Position numbers and translations under genes: made by a program
Shown: positions 7,488-15,658 of the stretch, piece after piece
How the letters are laid out: every line of letters starts with the position of its first letter
Numbering within the stretch: position 1 is the stretch's first letter
Notes under the pieces: model-generated
What the model saw: only the letters and a program-made list of their open reading frames with translations
The model's database searches: none
What the model was told of the DNA's origin: nothing
Origin: Desulfobacteraceae bacterium
Lineage (GTDB): Bacteria > Desulfobacterota > Desulfobacteria > Desulfobacterales > Desulfolunaceae
Reading direction: 5' to 3'
Length of the DNA stretch: 61,440 nucleotides
Assembly: GCA_013619155.1 (NCBI GenBank)
Contig: JABXKT010000004.1
Span: 1-61,440, forward strand

Positions 7488-9182
7488 ATGAAAGAAACAA
7501 TGCAAAGATACCTGATCATCGGAAACGGCATCGCAGGGATGACCGCAGCAGAGACCATTCGAGAAAACGACCCCACCGGACACATCACCCTGGTCACGGA
7601 TGAGGAGACCCCTTTTTATAATCGTATCCGCCTGTGTGATTGCATCTCCGGTGATCTCCCCCTCTCCGAACTCACCGGAGTCCCCCAGAACTGGCACGAG
7701 GCAAAAGGGATCACCCTAAAAGTGACCACCCCCATCACACGCCTTGACCCCTCCATGGGGATCGCCGTTACAGGGAAAGGAGAGCATCTCCCCTGGGATA
7801 AGGTACTCATTGCCACCGGAGGGAGTCCCCGCATCCCAGAGATTAAGGGAGTTGAAAAAAAAGGGGTGGTCACCCTAAGGACTCTGGCCGATGCCCGCAC
7901 CATCCTTGCCAGCCCCTCGAAGGCCCAGGAGGTGGTCATCATCGGTGGGGGACTCCTCGGCCTGGAGGCAGGTCATGCCCTCACCAAACGGGGAAAAAGA
8001 GTCACCATCATCGAAAATGCGCATCGGATTCTCCCCCGCCAGCTTGACGCCCATGGGGCCGACCTACTCATGAAAAAAATAGAAGGCCGGGGTCTCCGCC
8101 TCCATACGGGTGTGGCGGTCACAGAGATTACCGGCAAGGCCCAGGCCACCGGCGTCGTTCTCACCTCGGGGACAACCATCCCCGCCGATATGATCCTCAT
8201 CTCTGCGGGGATCCGGCCCAACACCCACCTGGCCGAGACAGCCGGGATCACCGCACCCCACGGAATCCCCGTCGATACGGCCATGGAGACGCCCCATCGT
8301 GGTATTTTTGCAGCCGGAGACTGCGCCGCCTTCAACGACACCATTCACGGCATCTGGGCCACGGGGATGGAACAGGGGCGCATTGCCGGGCTCAATATGA
8401 GCGGTCAATCCGCTCGATACCTTGAACCAAACATCTCCACCATACTAAAAGTCACGGGCATCAACCTGGCATCGGCCGGGGATGTGGATGCCAAGGGAGA
8501 ACACGATTCGATCGTCCACACGGCAAAGGGGATCTATAAAAAAGCGGTGTTTCATGGGGATCGCCTCGCCGGCTGTCAGATGGTGGGAAATATGGACCAA
8601 TTTAATGTGATACGGGAGTACATCCTGGCCCATCACCCTTTAAGCCCATCTCAACGCAGGGAGGTGGCCCGAATTATAGCCATAGAAGGGGCAGACGCGT
8701 CAAAAAAAGCCACCTCTGTCTGTACGGTATGTGGGTATCTCCATGAAGGGTCCCTTCCCTTAGAGAGATGTCCCCAATGCGGGGCCCCCCCTGAGACATT
8801 TGAAATAGTCGCCGAGGAGAAAGAGAGCAGCGCGTGGGTCTGCACGGTCTGTGGCTATACCTATAAAGGCGAAAATGCGCCAACGGTATGCCCCCAATGC
8901 AACGCCTCCCGGGAAAATTTTCAACGGCAAACAAAAAAAGAACCCAGATCTGGACAGATAATCATCCCGAGGGTAAAAAACAAAGAGATTCCCCTCGATA
9001 TAAGGGAGCGTCTCTACGCCCAGTTTGCCGCTGAATGCACCGAAGTGGGCATCTGCCTTGCCATGGGCCGCCAAGCGGACCGTGAGGGGTACCCAGAAGT
9101 GGCCAATGCCCTTAAACGCATCGCCCTAGAAGAGGCGGACCATGCGGCAACATTTGCCGCACTTCTGGGAGGCACGATATGA
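7488..9182 (+). CDS. NADH:rubredoxin oxidoreductase fused to two rubredoxin-like domains and a half rubrerythrin domain
   Basis: A 564-residue multidomain protein. Residues ~1-395 form an FAD/NAD(P)H disulfide-oxidoreductase fold of the NADH:rubredoxin reductase type: a GNGIAGMTAAE FAD motif, a second GGGLLGLEAG NAD motif, and a GIFAAGDCAAF FAD-closing motif. Two short rubredoxin-like knuckles of the rubrerythrin type follow (CTVCGY...CPQC, near residues 411 and 451). The C-terminal ~65 residues match one helix-pair of a ferritin-like rubrerythrin (AECTE...EEADHA, a Glu plus ExxH), so the di-iron site would need a dimer. The alternative start at 7500 fits the fold equally well. The following rubredoxin and ROO genes suggest electron delivery for O2 or peroxide reduction. 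Confidence 0.85.
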   Translation: MKETMQRYLIIGNGIAGMTAAETIRENDPTGHITLVTDEETPFYNRIRLCDCISGDLPLSELTGVPQNWHEAKGITLKVTTPITRLDPSMGIAVTGKGEHLPWDKVLIATGGSPRIPEIKGVEKKGVVTLRTLADARTILASPSKAQEVVIIGGGLLGLEAGHALTKRGKRVTIIENAHRILPRQLDAHGADLLMKKIEGRGLRLHTGVAVTEITGKAQATGVVLTSGTTIPADMILISAGIRPNTHLAETAGITAPHGIPVDTAMETPHRGIFAAGDCAAFNDTIHGIWATGMEQGRIAGLNMSGQSARYLEPNISTILKVTGINLASAGDVDAKGEHDSIVHTAKGIYKKAVFHGDRLAGCQMVGNMDQFNVIREYILAHHPLSPSQRREVARIIAIEGADASKKATSVCTVCGYLHEGSLPLERCPQCGAPPETFEIVAEEKESSAWVCTVCGYTYKGENAPTVCPQCNASRENFQRQTKKEPRSGQIIIPRVKNKEIPLDIRERLYAQFAAECTEVGICLAMGRQADREGYPEVANALKRIALEEADHAATFAALLGGTI

Positions 9183-9344
9183 AGAGAACAAACACCAATA
9201 AACGGCGGCTATGTAAAGCCCCTTAAGCCAAGACGAGGCAAGACATCGGTCACGCCTTTGACGTGGCCGGTAAGAGCCTATAGAACCAAGAGTGTCAAGA
9301 CGCCTTAAAAAATGAAACCCACCAAACCAAATGAGGAAATCCAA

Positions 9345-9503
9345 ATGAAAAAGTATGAATGCTCAATCTGTGGTTATGTGTACGATCCGGAAGAGGGCGA
9401 CACCGAAAACGACATTAAGCCCGGCACCGCCTTTGAAGATCTTCCCGATGAGTGGCTCTGTCCGATCTGCGGCGTGGGAAAATCAGAGTTTGAAGAGGCA
9501 TAA
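9345..9503 (+). CDS. rd: Rubredoxin
   Basis: A 52-residue classical rubredoxin, a small cytoplasmic one-iron electron carrier. The iron ligands are the two CxxCG motifs ([14 protein letters not shown] and [12 protein letters not shown]), with the usual spacer and DLPDEWLCP segment. The in-frame ATG at 9312 is rejected: [11 protein letters not shown] is the standard N terminus and GAGGAAAT precedes 9345. Its position between the rubredoxin reductase fusion and ROO fits its role as the carrier between them. Confidence 0.95.
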   Translation: MKKYECSICGYVYDPEEGDTENDIKPGTAFEDLPDEWLCPICGVGKSEFEEA

Positions 9504-9523
9504 TACGACTTAAGTTTTTAAGA

Positions 9524-9557
9524 AAGGGGCCCTTTTTTTAAACGAAGGGGGCCCCTT
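9524..9557 (+). terminator. Terminator-like hairpin after rubredoxin
   Basis: Arms AAGGGGCCC (9524-9532) and GGGCCCCTT (9549-9557) are perfectly paired around a T-rich loop. No clear T-run follows, so partial read-through into the ROO gene is possible. Confidence 0.5.
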
Positions 9558-9659
9558 ATAAGCGTAGAGGACACACCCAGCATCCATCGACAAACGGTCA
9601 CTGAAAAATTTTCAGTCGCCTCTTTAAAAGACTCCAGCACGAAGGGAAGGCAAGCCATC

Positions 9660-10856
9660 ATGAGACCACTTAAAATCGCCGAAGGCATCTACGATGTGGG
9701 TGTCAAGGATTGGAACATCAGGGATTTCCATGGGTACTCCACCTATATGGGCACCAGCTACAACGCGTTTCTTATCGTCGATGACGATAAGGTGGTGCTC
9801 ATCGATACGGTCAAGGAGCCCTTTACCGATCAGCTCATGGAAAATATTCAAAAAGTCATCGATCCCAAAAAAATCGATTTTATTGTGAGCAATCATGCGG
9901 AGATGGATCACTCAGGGGCCCTTCCCAAGATTCTCCACCGCATCGGCGCCGATAAGCCAGTCTACTGCTCCAAAATGGGAGAAAGGGCCCTTTCTGCCCA
10001 TTTCAACACCAAAAAAATCAATTATCAGGTGGTAAAACCGGGTACCGAAATGAAACTGGGCAAACGAACCCTCTCTTTCATCGAAGCCCGCATGCTCCAT
10101 TGGCCGGACAGCATGTTCACCTATATAAAAGAGGATGGGATCCTCTTCTCCAGCGATGCCTTCGGACAACACTACGCATCCCATGAAAACTTCGATGACG
10201 AGATGGGCGAGGGCCTCTTCGAGCATGCAAAAAAATACTTTGCCAATATCCTCTTGCCTTTCGCACCCCGCATTTTAAAACTCTTGGAATCGGTAGAGGC
10301 CATGGACCTGACCCTCAATATGATCTGCCCGGACCACGGCATCCTATGGAGAAAACATCCCGAGAAAATCATCCAGCGCTACGGTGAATGGGCACGCCAG
10401 GAGACTCGGGAAAAGGCGATCGTCATCTATGACACCATGTGGAACTCCACAGAGAAGATGGCCAAAGAGATCGTGGATGGCATCAGCTACACAGGTGTCG
10501 AGGTGATTCCCATGAGCGTTCGCAACTGGCACCGAAGCGATGTGGTCACCGAACTCTTAGATGCCAAAGCCCTTGTGGTGGGCTCTCCCACCCTCAACAA
10601 CGGAATTTTCCCCACCTTGTGCGATGTACTCTCCTACATCAAGGGGCTCAAACCCTGCGGCAAACTGGGGGCGGCTTTCGGATCCTACGGATGGAGTGGA
10701 GAGGCGGTGAAAATTCTCAACAAAGAGCTGGACATCATGGGCTTTGAACGTATCGATGATGGACTTCGCGCCCTCTATGTGCCCGATGAGAAGGCCCTCA
10801 CAGAGGCCTACGGCTATGGAGTCCGCATCGGTAAAGCCATAAAGTCACAGGGATAA
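9660..10856 (+). CDS. roo: Rubredoxin:oxygen oxidoreductase (A-type flavoprotein / flavodiiron protein)
   Basis: A 398-residue flavodiiron protein that reduces O2 (or NO) with electrons from rubredoxin. The metallo-beta-lactamase domain (~1-250) has all di-iron ligands: H79, E81, D83 and H84 (HAEMDH), H147, D166 and H226. The flavodoxin domain (~255-398) has the FMN loop YDTMWNSTEKMA and the SPTLNNG and GSYGWSG segments. The size and order are standard, and GGAAGGCAAGCC lies upstream of the ATG. It lies ~155 bp after rubredoxin, completing an NADH-rubredoxin-ROO chain. It may share transcription with the upstream genes. Confidence 0.95.
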   Translation: MRPLKIAEGIYDVGVKDWNIRDFHGYSTYMGTSYNAFLIVDDDKVVLIDTVKEPFTDQLMENIQKVIDPKKIDFIVSNHAEMDHSGALPKILHRIGADKPVYCSKMGERALSAHFNTKKINYQVVKPGTEMKLGKRTLSFIEARMLHWPDSMFTYIKEDGILFSSDAFGQHYASHENFDDEMGEGLFEHAKKYFANILLPFAPRILKLLESVEAMDLTLNMICPDHGILWRKHPEKIIQRYGEWARQETREKAIVIYDTMWNSTEKMAKEIVDGISYTGVEVIPMSVRNWHRSDVVTELLDAKALVVGSPTLNNGIFPTLCDVLSYIKGLKPCGKLGAAFGSYGWSGEAVKILNKELDIMGFERIDDGLRALYVPDEKALTEAYGYGVRIGKAIKSQG

Positions 10857-10888
10857 GCCGCCCTTGTGGACGGCTTCAGGCTATTTTT

Positions 10889-11410
10889 TTCCTGATTACC
10901 ATCGTTTTACAGCCACAGGTGCGGTAAGCGAGTCCATCCGAAAACAAAATAGAGGCCTTCTAGGGTCAAAGCGATCCGAAAAAGGGCCTCCAGCGGCCAG
11001 GGAATAGAGCCCCTGGACCCCAGGTCTGTCACCATTACAATAAAAGTTTGTTTGGCACGCCCGACCTTTCAAATCAGGCAAAAGGTTGGCTCCCGGCAGG
11101 GCCAAGCGAGGCTAAACTTTCACCACACGGCCTTCTATGGTTAAAGTGGGCTTAAAAACTGAGCCTCCGGCGGCCAGGAGATAAATCCCCTGAACCCCAC
11201 GTGTGTGACCGTAACGGACCGCTGGTCCGTTACGGTCACTATAAAAACTTGTTTGGCAACCTTTTGTAAAAGGTTGGCCCCCGGCAGGGCCACCGGAGGT
11301 AAACGTTCACTGCACGGCCTCCGGTGACTCTTTTTCTTAAAAAGCGCCGCAAAAACTTTTCGGTGACAGAGAACACGTGCCTGTCAGATGTTTTTTATAC
11401 TGTGACTCTT
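10889..11410 (+). repeat. Modular interspersed repeat cluster, copies 2a and 2b
   Basis: This cluster contains module D (10889-10955, with ACCATCGTTTTACAGCC), module A-C copy 2a (10965-11125, hairpin CCAGGGAAT/GCCCCTGG) and copy 2b (11131-11324). Copy 2b carries the covarying B hairpin at 11205-11239 (arms GTGACCGTAACGGACC/GGTCCGTTACGGTCAC, loop GCT) and a C hairpin CAACCTTTTG/AAAAGGTTGG. Module T (11325-11410, with AAAGCGCCGCAAAAACTTTT) follows. A short stem AAGCCG/CGGCTT just before 10880 may end the ROO transcript. Confidence 0.85.
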
Positions 11411-11450
11411 CTTTCATAGAGGCATCACACCCTCACAGGAGACTGTATCC

Positions 11451-11810
11451 ATGACCATATCACCCAAAGCCTTCGCCCTCGTCGCCTATCGTCAAGATCC
11501 CGGTTGCTTTGTCCACGTTCTCTTAAATGGGCTGGACCTTCATGAAAAAGGCCACACGGTAAAAATTATCATAGAGGGTGCTGCGACGACTCTTCTGGCT
11601 AAGATCGACAACCTCGCACCACCCTTGCCCGCGCTCTTTAAAAAAACCATGGACCAAGGACTCTTAGAGGGATACTGTCTGGCCTGTGCCACCCAATGGG
11701 GAACCCAGACAGAGGCCGAGGCCTCGGGACTTCTCCCCCTCTCCGATATGAAGGGCCACCCATCCATGGCCCAATACATCGATAAGGGATTTACTATAAT
11801 CAATTTTTAA
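11451..11810 (+). CDS. DsrE-like family protein
   Basis: A 119-residue protein resembling the DsrE/DsrF-like fold, which is linked to cytoplasmic sulfur handling. The ALVAYRQDPGCFVHVLLNGL start, the HTVKIIIEGAAT strand and the CLACATQWG segment (a CxxC-like pair) fit this group. A proper ribosome-binding site (CACAGGAGACTG) precedes the ATG. It is upstream of the HEAT-repeat protein by 73 bp and may be co-transcribed. The exact function is unknown; sulfurtransfer is inferred from the family only. Confidence 0.65.
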   Translation: MTISPKAFALVAYRQDPGCFVHVLLNGLDLHEKGHTVKIIIEGAATTLLAKIDNLAPPLPALFKKTMDQGLLEGYCLACATQWGTQTEAEASGLLPLSDMKGHPSMAQYIDKGFTIINF

Positions 11811-11883
11811 AGAGTCTCTATATTAAATATCGCGACCCTTTTCACCATGACACGCAGCAACACCTGCTTTCTAAGGAGCTCCC

Positions 11884-12579
11884 ATGACACATATTAATAT
11901 ATCCGGCGCACGGGAGATCAAGCGCATCGTTCGCCCCCTCCTCCTGGAAGGCACCCACCACAACATTCAAGAAGAGATCCTCTCCCACCCCTTACGACGG
12001 ATGGTGAGCCCCCTCATCGGACTCTTCTGCGATCGAGAAGAGACGGTCCGGTGGCGGGCGGTAACGGCTCTAGGGATGGTCACCCACGCCCTGGCCTCGG
12101 AAAATATAGAGGAGGCCCGGGTCGTCATGCGCCGCCTCATGTGGTCTTTAAACGATGAATCGGGAGGTATCGGCTGGGGTGCCCCGGAAGCCATGGGCGA
12201 AATTTCGGCCATGAATGAAAAACTGGCCGGGGAGTACCACCGCATCCTCTGCTCCTATATCAGCCTGGAAGGCAACTTTTTGGAGCACGAAATCCTTCAA
12301 CGCGGCGCCCTCTGGGGGCTCTGCCGCTTAGCGGAAACCGACCCGGACAAAGTCACCGCCGCATCATCGGATGTACGCATCCACCTGGCCTCCACGGACC
12401 CCATCAAGCAGGGACTGGCCCTCCTCTTTGCCACACGCACAGGCGATCAAAAAGCCCGGCCCCAGGCCGAAGCCCTGGCATCATCTCCCCACCCCTTCAC
12501 CCTCTACACGCACTGGCAGCTGACCACCACCACGGTGGGAGACCAGGCCCGGGCCCTCCTCCAGACACAGGCTATCTAA
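11884..12579 (+). CDS. DVU0298-family HEAT-repeat protein
   Basis: A 231-residue soluble protein resembling the DVU0298 family, found mostly in sulfate-reducing and related Desulfobacterota. It has helical HEAT/armadillo-like repeats (for example VSPLIGLFCDREETVRWRAV and the RGALWGLCRLAE helix). Conserved-looking segments are WSLNDESGGIGWGAPEAMGE and EHEILQRGALWG. A strong ribosome-binding site (AAGGAGCTCCC) precedes the ATG. The family has no known function; protein-protein interaction is suggested by the fold. Confidence 0.75.
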   Translation: MTHINISGAREIKRIVRPLLLEGTHHNIQEEILSHPLRRMVSPLIGLFCDREETVRWRAVTALGMVTHALASENIEEARVVMRRLMWSLNDESGGIGWGAPEAMGEISAMNEKLAGEYHRILCSYISLEGNFLEHEILQRGALWGLCRLAETDPDKVTAASSDVRIHLASTDPIKQGLALLFATRTGDQKARPQAEALASSPHPFTLYTHWQLTTTTVGDQARALLQTQAI

Positions 12580-12636
12580 GACCACCTCGTATGGGTGGCT
12601 TTGGGCCCTGTCGCCCCCTCACCGCCGGAGAAACCA

Positions 12637-12680
12637 GAGTAAAGAGGCCTCCGGCCGGTCAGGCCCATACCTCTTTACTC
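12637..12680. other. Hairpin-forming inverted repeat in the HEAT-SLOG gap
   Basis: Arms GAGTAAAGAGG (12637-12647) and CCTCTTTACTC (12670-12680) pair perfectly over 11 bp. The interior contains a second GGCCT.CGGCCGG.AGGCC pairing. There is no T-run. Nothing else was recognised in 12580-12982 apart from a ribosome-binding site at the end. Confidence 0.5.
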
Positions 12681-12982
12681 GGCCACATCTGGATTTTCTC
12701 AGACCAAAGCATAAAGAGCCTTTCCTAACAAGATCCGCTTAAAAGGTGTTGCTTTCTATGCAATATTGATATAATTGTCTCGCTCAATTATGCCTTAAAA
12801 GCCGATTCACTCATATTCTCCACCCAATTAAAACCGGATAAACACCCCTTTATACTCTGATCTTAAGGCATCTCCCCCCACTCCGGCAGGCCTTTACCTA
12901 CGGCAGAGGCCCGGAGAAAGAATATCGGCGCCATAGCCCTGATATCTAAACCAATCCATACAAAAAAAGGAAGTACACGACA

Positions 12983-13528
12983 ATGACTCAAGCACAGACA
13001 AAATTTTTTAGCGGAGGCCTGAAAGGGGCTGAGGCGTTATTCGGAGAGCAGTCAGAAAAATACGGCATTCATGAAACCACCTTCGCCTTCGAAGGACAGA
13101 GCCTAACCCGAAAGATAAATGTGACCATCCTTTCGGAGGCGACCCTTAAAGAGGGGGACGTCAGCATGGAGATCGTCTCGGCGCGCATGGGCCGGCGTTA
13201 TGCCCAAGTCGATCGAATCCGTAAGGTATTTCAGGTCATCTTCCATATGGTCAATAAGGGGTCCCAGGTACTGGCCATCGGCTGGATTCAAGATGACAAC
13301 ACGGTAAAGGGAGGCACCGGCTGGGCCGTGGAGTTGGGAAAATTCTTCAATCACCCCGTCAGCGTCTTCGACCAGGGGAAGAGCCAGTGGTACACGTGGA
13401 CAGAGAATCGCTGGACGCTGGATACCCCCGTGATTACCGAGGCCAGCTTTTGCGGTACCGGAACCCGAAATCTCACCGATGAGGGCCGAGCCGCCATCGA
13501 GGACCTCTTCACCCGCTCCTTTGCATGA
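12983..13528 (+). CDS. Conserved protein, possible SLOG/Rossmann-like nucleotide-binding fold
   Basis: A 181-residue soluble protein that I do not recognise with certainty. The FFSGGLKGAEALFGE N terminus, the GSQVLAIGWIQD strand, the GGTGWAVELGKFFNHPVSVFDQ segment and a late SFCGTGTRNL loop resemble a Rossmann-like fold with glycine-rich loops, as in SLOG and related sugar-nucleotide-binding proteins. AAAAGGAAGTACACGACA precedes the ATG. It stands alone between two repeat-rich or empty gaps. The nucleotide-binding idea is an inference from motif pattern only. Confidence 0.5.
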   Translation: MTQAQTKFFSGGLKGAEALFGEQSEKYGIHETTFAFEGQSLTRKINVTILSEATLKEGDVSMEIVSARMGRRYAQVDRIRKVFQVIFHMVNKGSQVLAIGWIQDDNTVKGGTGWAVELGKFFNHPVSVFDQGKSQWYTWTENRWTLDTPVITEASFCGTGTRNLTDEGRAAIEDLFTRSFA

Positions 13529-13635
13529 TGCCCATCCCGTCCACGTCTCCTTGCACACCCTCCCGTGCAGGGAGACCCCCATCCCCAGGCCACGATCCGG
13601 CCCCATTTTTTTTAAAAAAATGCCTATTCCGCTCT

Positions 13636-14075
13636 AAAAAAAATGCCTCCGGCGGCAAGGTGTGCCACCTTGAAAGCAGGATGCAGATACGCTTCGCCCC
13701 TCGTGCCTCGGAGCAAATCACATCTGCTTTTGGCTTTAGGTTCACCCTGGCTTACATTTTAAGCGCTGTTTATCAAACCCAACTCATAAAATTGACAAAA
13801 GTTTGGCCCCCGGTAGGGCCAACCGAGGCATAATCTGAATAGTTACAAAAAAGTAACCCTTTAGATTACTGGAAAAATGCCTTTTATGGCTAAAGTGAAC
13901 GTGAAAAGCCGGCGGCCAGGGGACTTTTTGCCTAAACGGCGTTACCTCCCCTATAGCTCAAACTTGCGAATGACAAGTGCCTTCAGCTCTTTACATTCAT
14001 AGAAAGAAAATTTCTTACAGGCACGTTTTTGCGAAGCTTTTTTCAAAAAGCGACCCGCCGGAGGCATCGCTTTTT
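13636..14075. repeat. Modular interspersed repeat cluster, copy 3
   Basis: Module E starts at 13646 (CGGCGGCAAGGTG...CACCTTG hairpin), followed by a module C remnant near 13775-13830 and a truncated lead/A remnant at 13870-13935. An inverted module T (13985-14042) and the sequence GCCGGAGGCATCGCTTTTTG close the cluster. Confidence 0.75.
14045..14075. terminator. Bidirectional terminator at the end of the bioF transcript
   Basis: Arms AAAAAGCGA (14045-14053) and TCGCTTTTT (14067-14075) flank CCCGCCGGAGGCA and give a T-run on either strand. The loop is made of the interspersed-repeat end sequence, so the repeat appears to serve as terminator for the leftward biotin genes. Confidence 0.65.
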
Positions 14076-14100
14076 GTATGTTTTATTTTTACTCCGACCC

Positions 14101-15261
14101 TTACACGGCCACGGCACCACGGCCATCGTCGTGGACCAGCCGGGAGAGGGCCTCAGAGAAATGCCGCATATCCGCTTCGGTATGGGTGGCGGTGAGACTG
14201 ACACGGATGATGGCCCGGCCCATGGGCACGGTGGGAAACCGGGCGGCAAAGGTAAAGTAGCCCGCATCGAAAAGCCGCTTCACGAGATCATGGGCGCGAT
14301 CTTCGTTGCCGATTTGCACGGCAAGGATATGAGCCTCTCCGCATACGCTCAGACCCTCATCGGTGAGAAGCCGGGTGAGATAGCGACTCAGATGGGCGAG
14401 ATGGGCCCTGGCATCATCGGCCTGGGCGACTTCGGCAAGGACCGCCATGGCCGTCACGGCGTGGGCTTCGGGAAGGGCCGTGGTATAGATGAGGGGAGAG
14501 GCGAAATTAAAGAGGTACTCCCGGTAGAGGGCGGGGAGCAGAACGAAGGCCCCGAAGAGCCCCATGGCCTTTCCAAAGGTCCCCAGAGCCACATCGGCAA
14601 TGCCACGGGCAATCCCCCGACCGCCGGGACCCATAGCCCCATAGGCATGGGCCTCATCCACCACCGTTAAAAATCCGTACTCCTCTTTAAGATCTGCCAG
14701 GACGTCAAGGGGAGGCGTATCGCCATCCATACTGAAGAGGGACTCGGTCACCACCACCGGATTCCCCCGGACCCCTTCGAGCCGCTTGGTTAGATGGCCC
14801 ATACTGTTGTGCCGAAACCCTTTAAAGGGGGCGGACCCCAACTGCATACCCTTGACGGTGCTGGCATGCACATGCTTGTCGAAGAGAAGCATCTCACCGG
14901 CACCAAAAAGCGTGGATAAAATAGCCATATTGGCCTGGTATCCGGACGGAAAAAAGATGGCCTCCTCATACCCGAAATAGTCGGCATAGGCGCGCTCTGC
15001 CTCACGAATCACCGAGGCGTTGCCCGATACGAGACGGGAGGAGGAGGAGGAGGTGCCGTAGCGCCCAAAGGCATCTGCCGCTTTTTTCGCGAGGACGAGC
15101 GAGTGCCCCAAGCCCATATAGTCGTTGGAGGCAAAATTTATCAGGGTTCGCCCCCCAACGGTCACCGTACGCCCATCATTTTCCGACACCTCCGGGGGGC
15201 ACCGGTAAAGTCCTCGCTCTTTTTGAACGGCCAGTTTTTGCCTTAAACACGCATCAAACAT
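14101..15261 (-). CDS. bioF: 8-amino-7-oxononanoate synthase BioF (alpha-oxoamine synthase family)
   Basis: A 386-residue PLP enzyme of the alpha-oxoamine synthase family, condensing alanine with a pimeloyl thioester in biotin synthesis. Features include INFASNDYMGL, RYGTSSSSSRLVSGN, the VVDEAHAYGAMGPGGRG region and the PLP-lysine segment GTFGKAMGLFGA. The start at 15261 has a good ribosome-binding site (CAGGAGATTTTTTC). It overlaps the upstream hotdog gene by 19 bp. The family also includes KBL and SPT, but bioB and bioD nearby make BioF most likely. It is the last gene of the leftward cluster. Confidence 0.88.
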   Translation of the reverse strand: MFDACLRQKLAVQKERGLYRCPPEVSENDGRTVTVGGRTLINFASNDYMGLGHSLVLAKKAADAFGRYGTSSSSSRLVSGNASVIREAERAYADYFGYEEAIFFPSGYQANMAILSTLFGAGEMLLFDKHVHASTVKGMQLGSAPFKGFRHNSMGHLTKRLEGVRGNPVVVTESLFSMDGDTPPLDVLADLKEEYGFLTVVDEAHAYGAMGPGGRGIARGIADVALGTFGKAMGLFGAFVLLPALYREYLFNFASPLIYTTALPEAHAVTAMAVLAEVAQADDARAHLAHLSRYLTRLLTDEGLSVCGEAHILAVQIGNEDRAHDLVKRLFDAGYFTFAARFPTVPMGRAIIRVSLTATHTEADMRHFSEALSRLVHDDGRGAVAV

Positions 15262-15653
15262 GAAAAAATCTCCTGATAATAGGGCGCAAGGCGCAGGGCC
15301 TTAAAACGATCATCGAAGGGGGTGGTCCCGATAAGCAGAGAGGCAGTGATCTCCCTGCCCTCAAGGCTCGCACTCACCGTATAGGCCCAGGCATCACTGG
15401 CAGACCCCGTGAGACGTGCCACCATGGCCACCCGCACCCCCACCGGTGAGTCAAACAAGGGAAAGCGGGTCACCTTCATCAAAAACGCCTGGCGGGCAAA
15501 CCCCGTGGTATAACGCACGTGATAGGCGGCACACTGGGCAAAGGCCTCCAAAAGATCATGGGACTCCCCGTTTAGTGCCACCGACTCGGCGAAGAGACAA
15601 CCCTTCCGAACCTCTGTGATATGACCCAATTTTAAAAATGGAACCTCCGCCAT
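15243..15653 (-). CDS. Hotdog-fold protein, probable 3-hydroxyacyl-ACP dehydratase-like
   Basis: A 136-residue soluble protein of the hotdog type. The central LLEAFAQCAAYHVRYTTGFA helix resembles the FabZ-type ESxAQ helix, followed by an antiparallel-sheet-like C-terminal half. It lacks a clear HFPGxPVxPG signature, so its catalytic role is uncertain; it could be a dehydratase partner or a thioesterase-like subunit. The start at 15653 (MAEVPF) is preferred over 15671 because of a GGTGAGG ribosome-binding site and because it avoids overlap with the ketosynthase. It begins 5 bp after the ketosynthase stop and overlaps bioF. Confidence 0.6.
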   Translation of the reverse strand: MAEVPFLKLGHITEVRKGCLFAESVALNGESHDLLEAFAQCAAYHVRYTTGFARQAFLMKVTRFPLFDSPVGVRVAMVARLTGSASDAWAYTVSASLEGREITASLLIGTTPFDDRFKALRLAPYYQEIFSCLMRV

Positions 15654-15658
15654 ACGCC

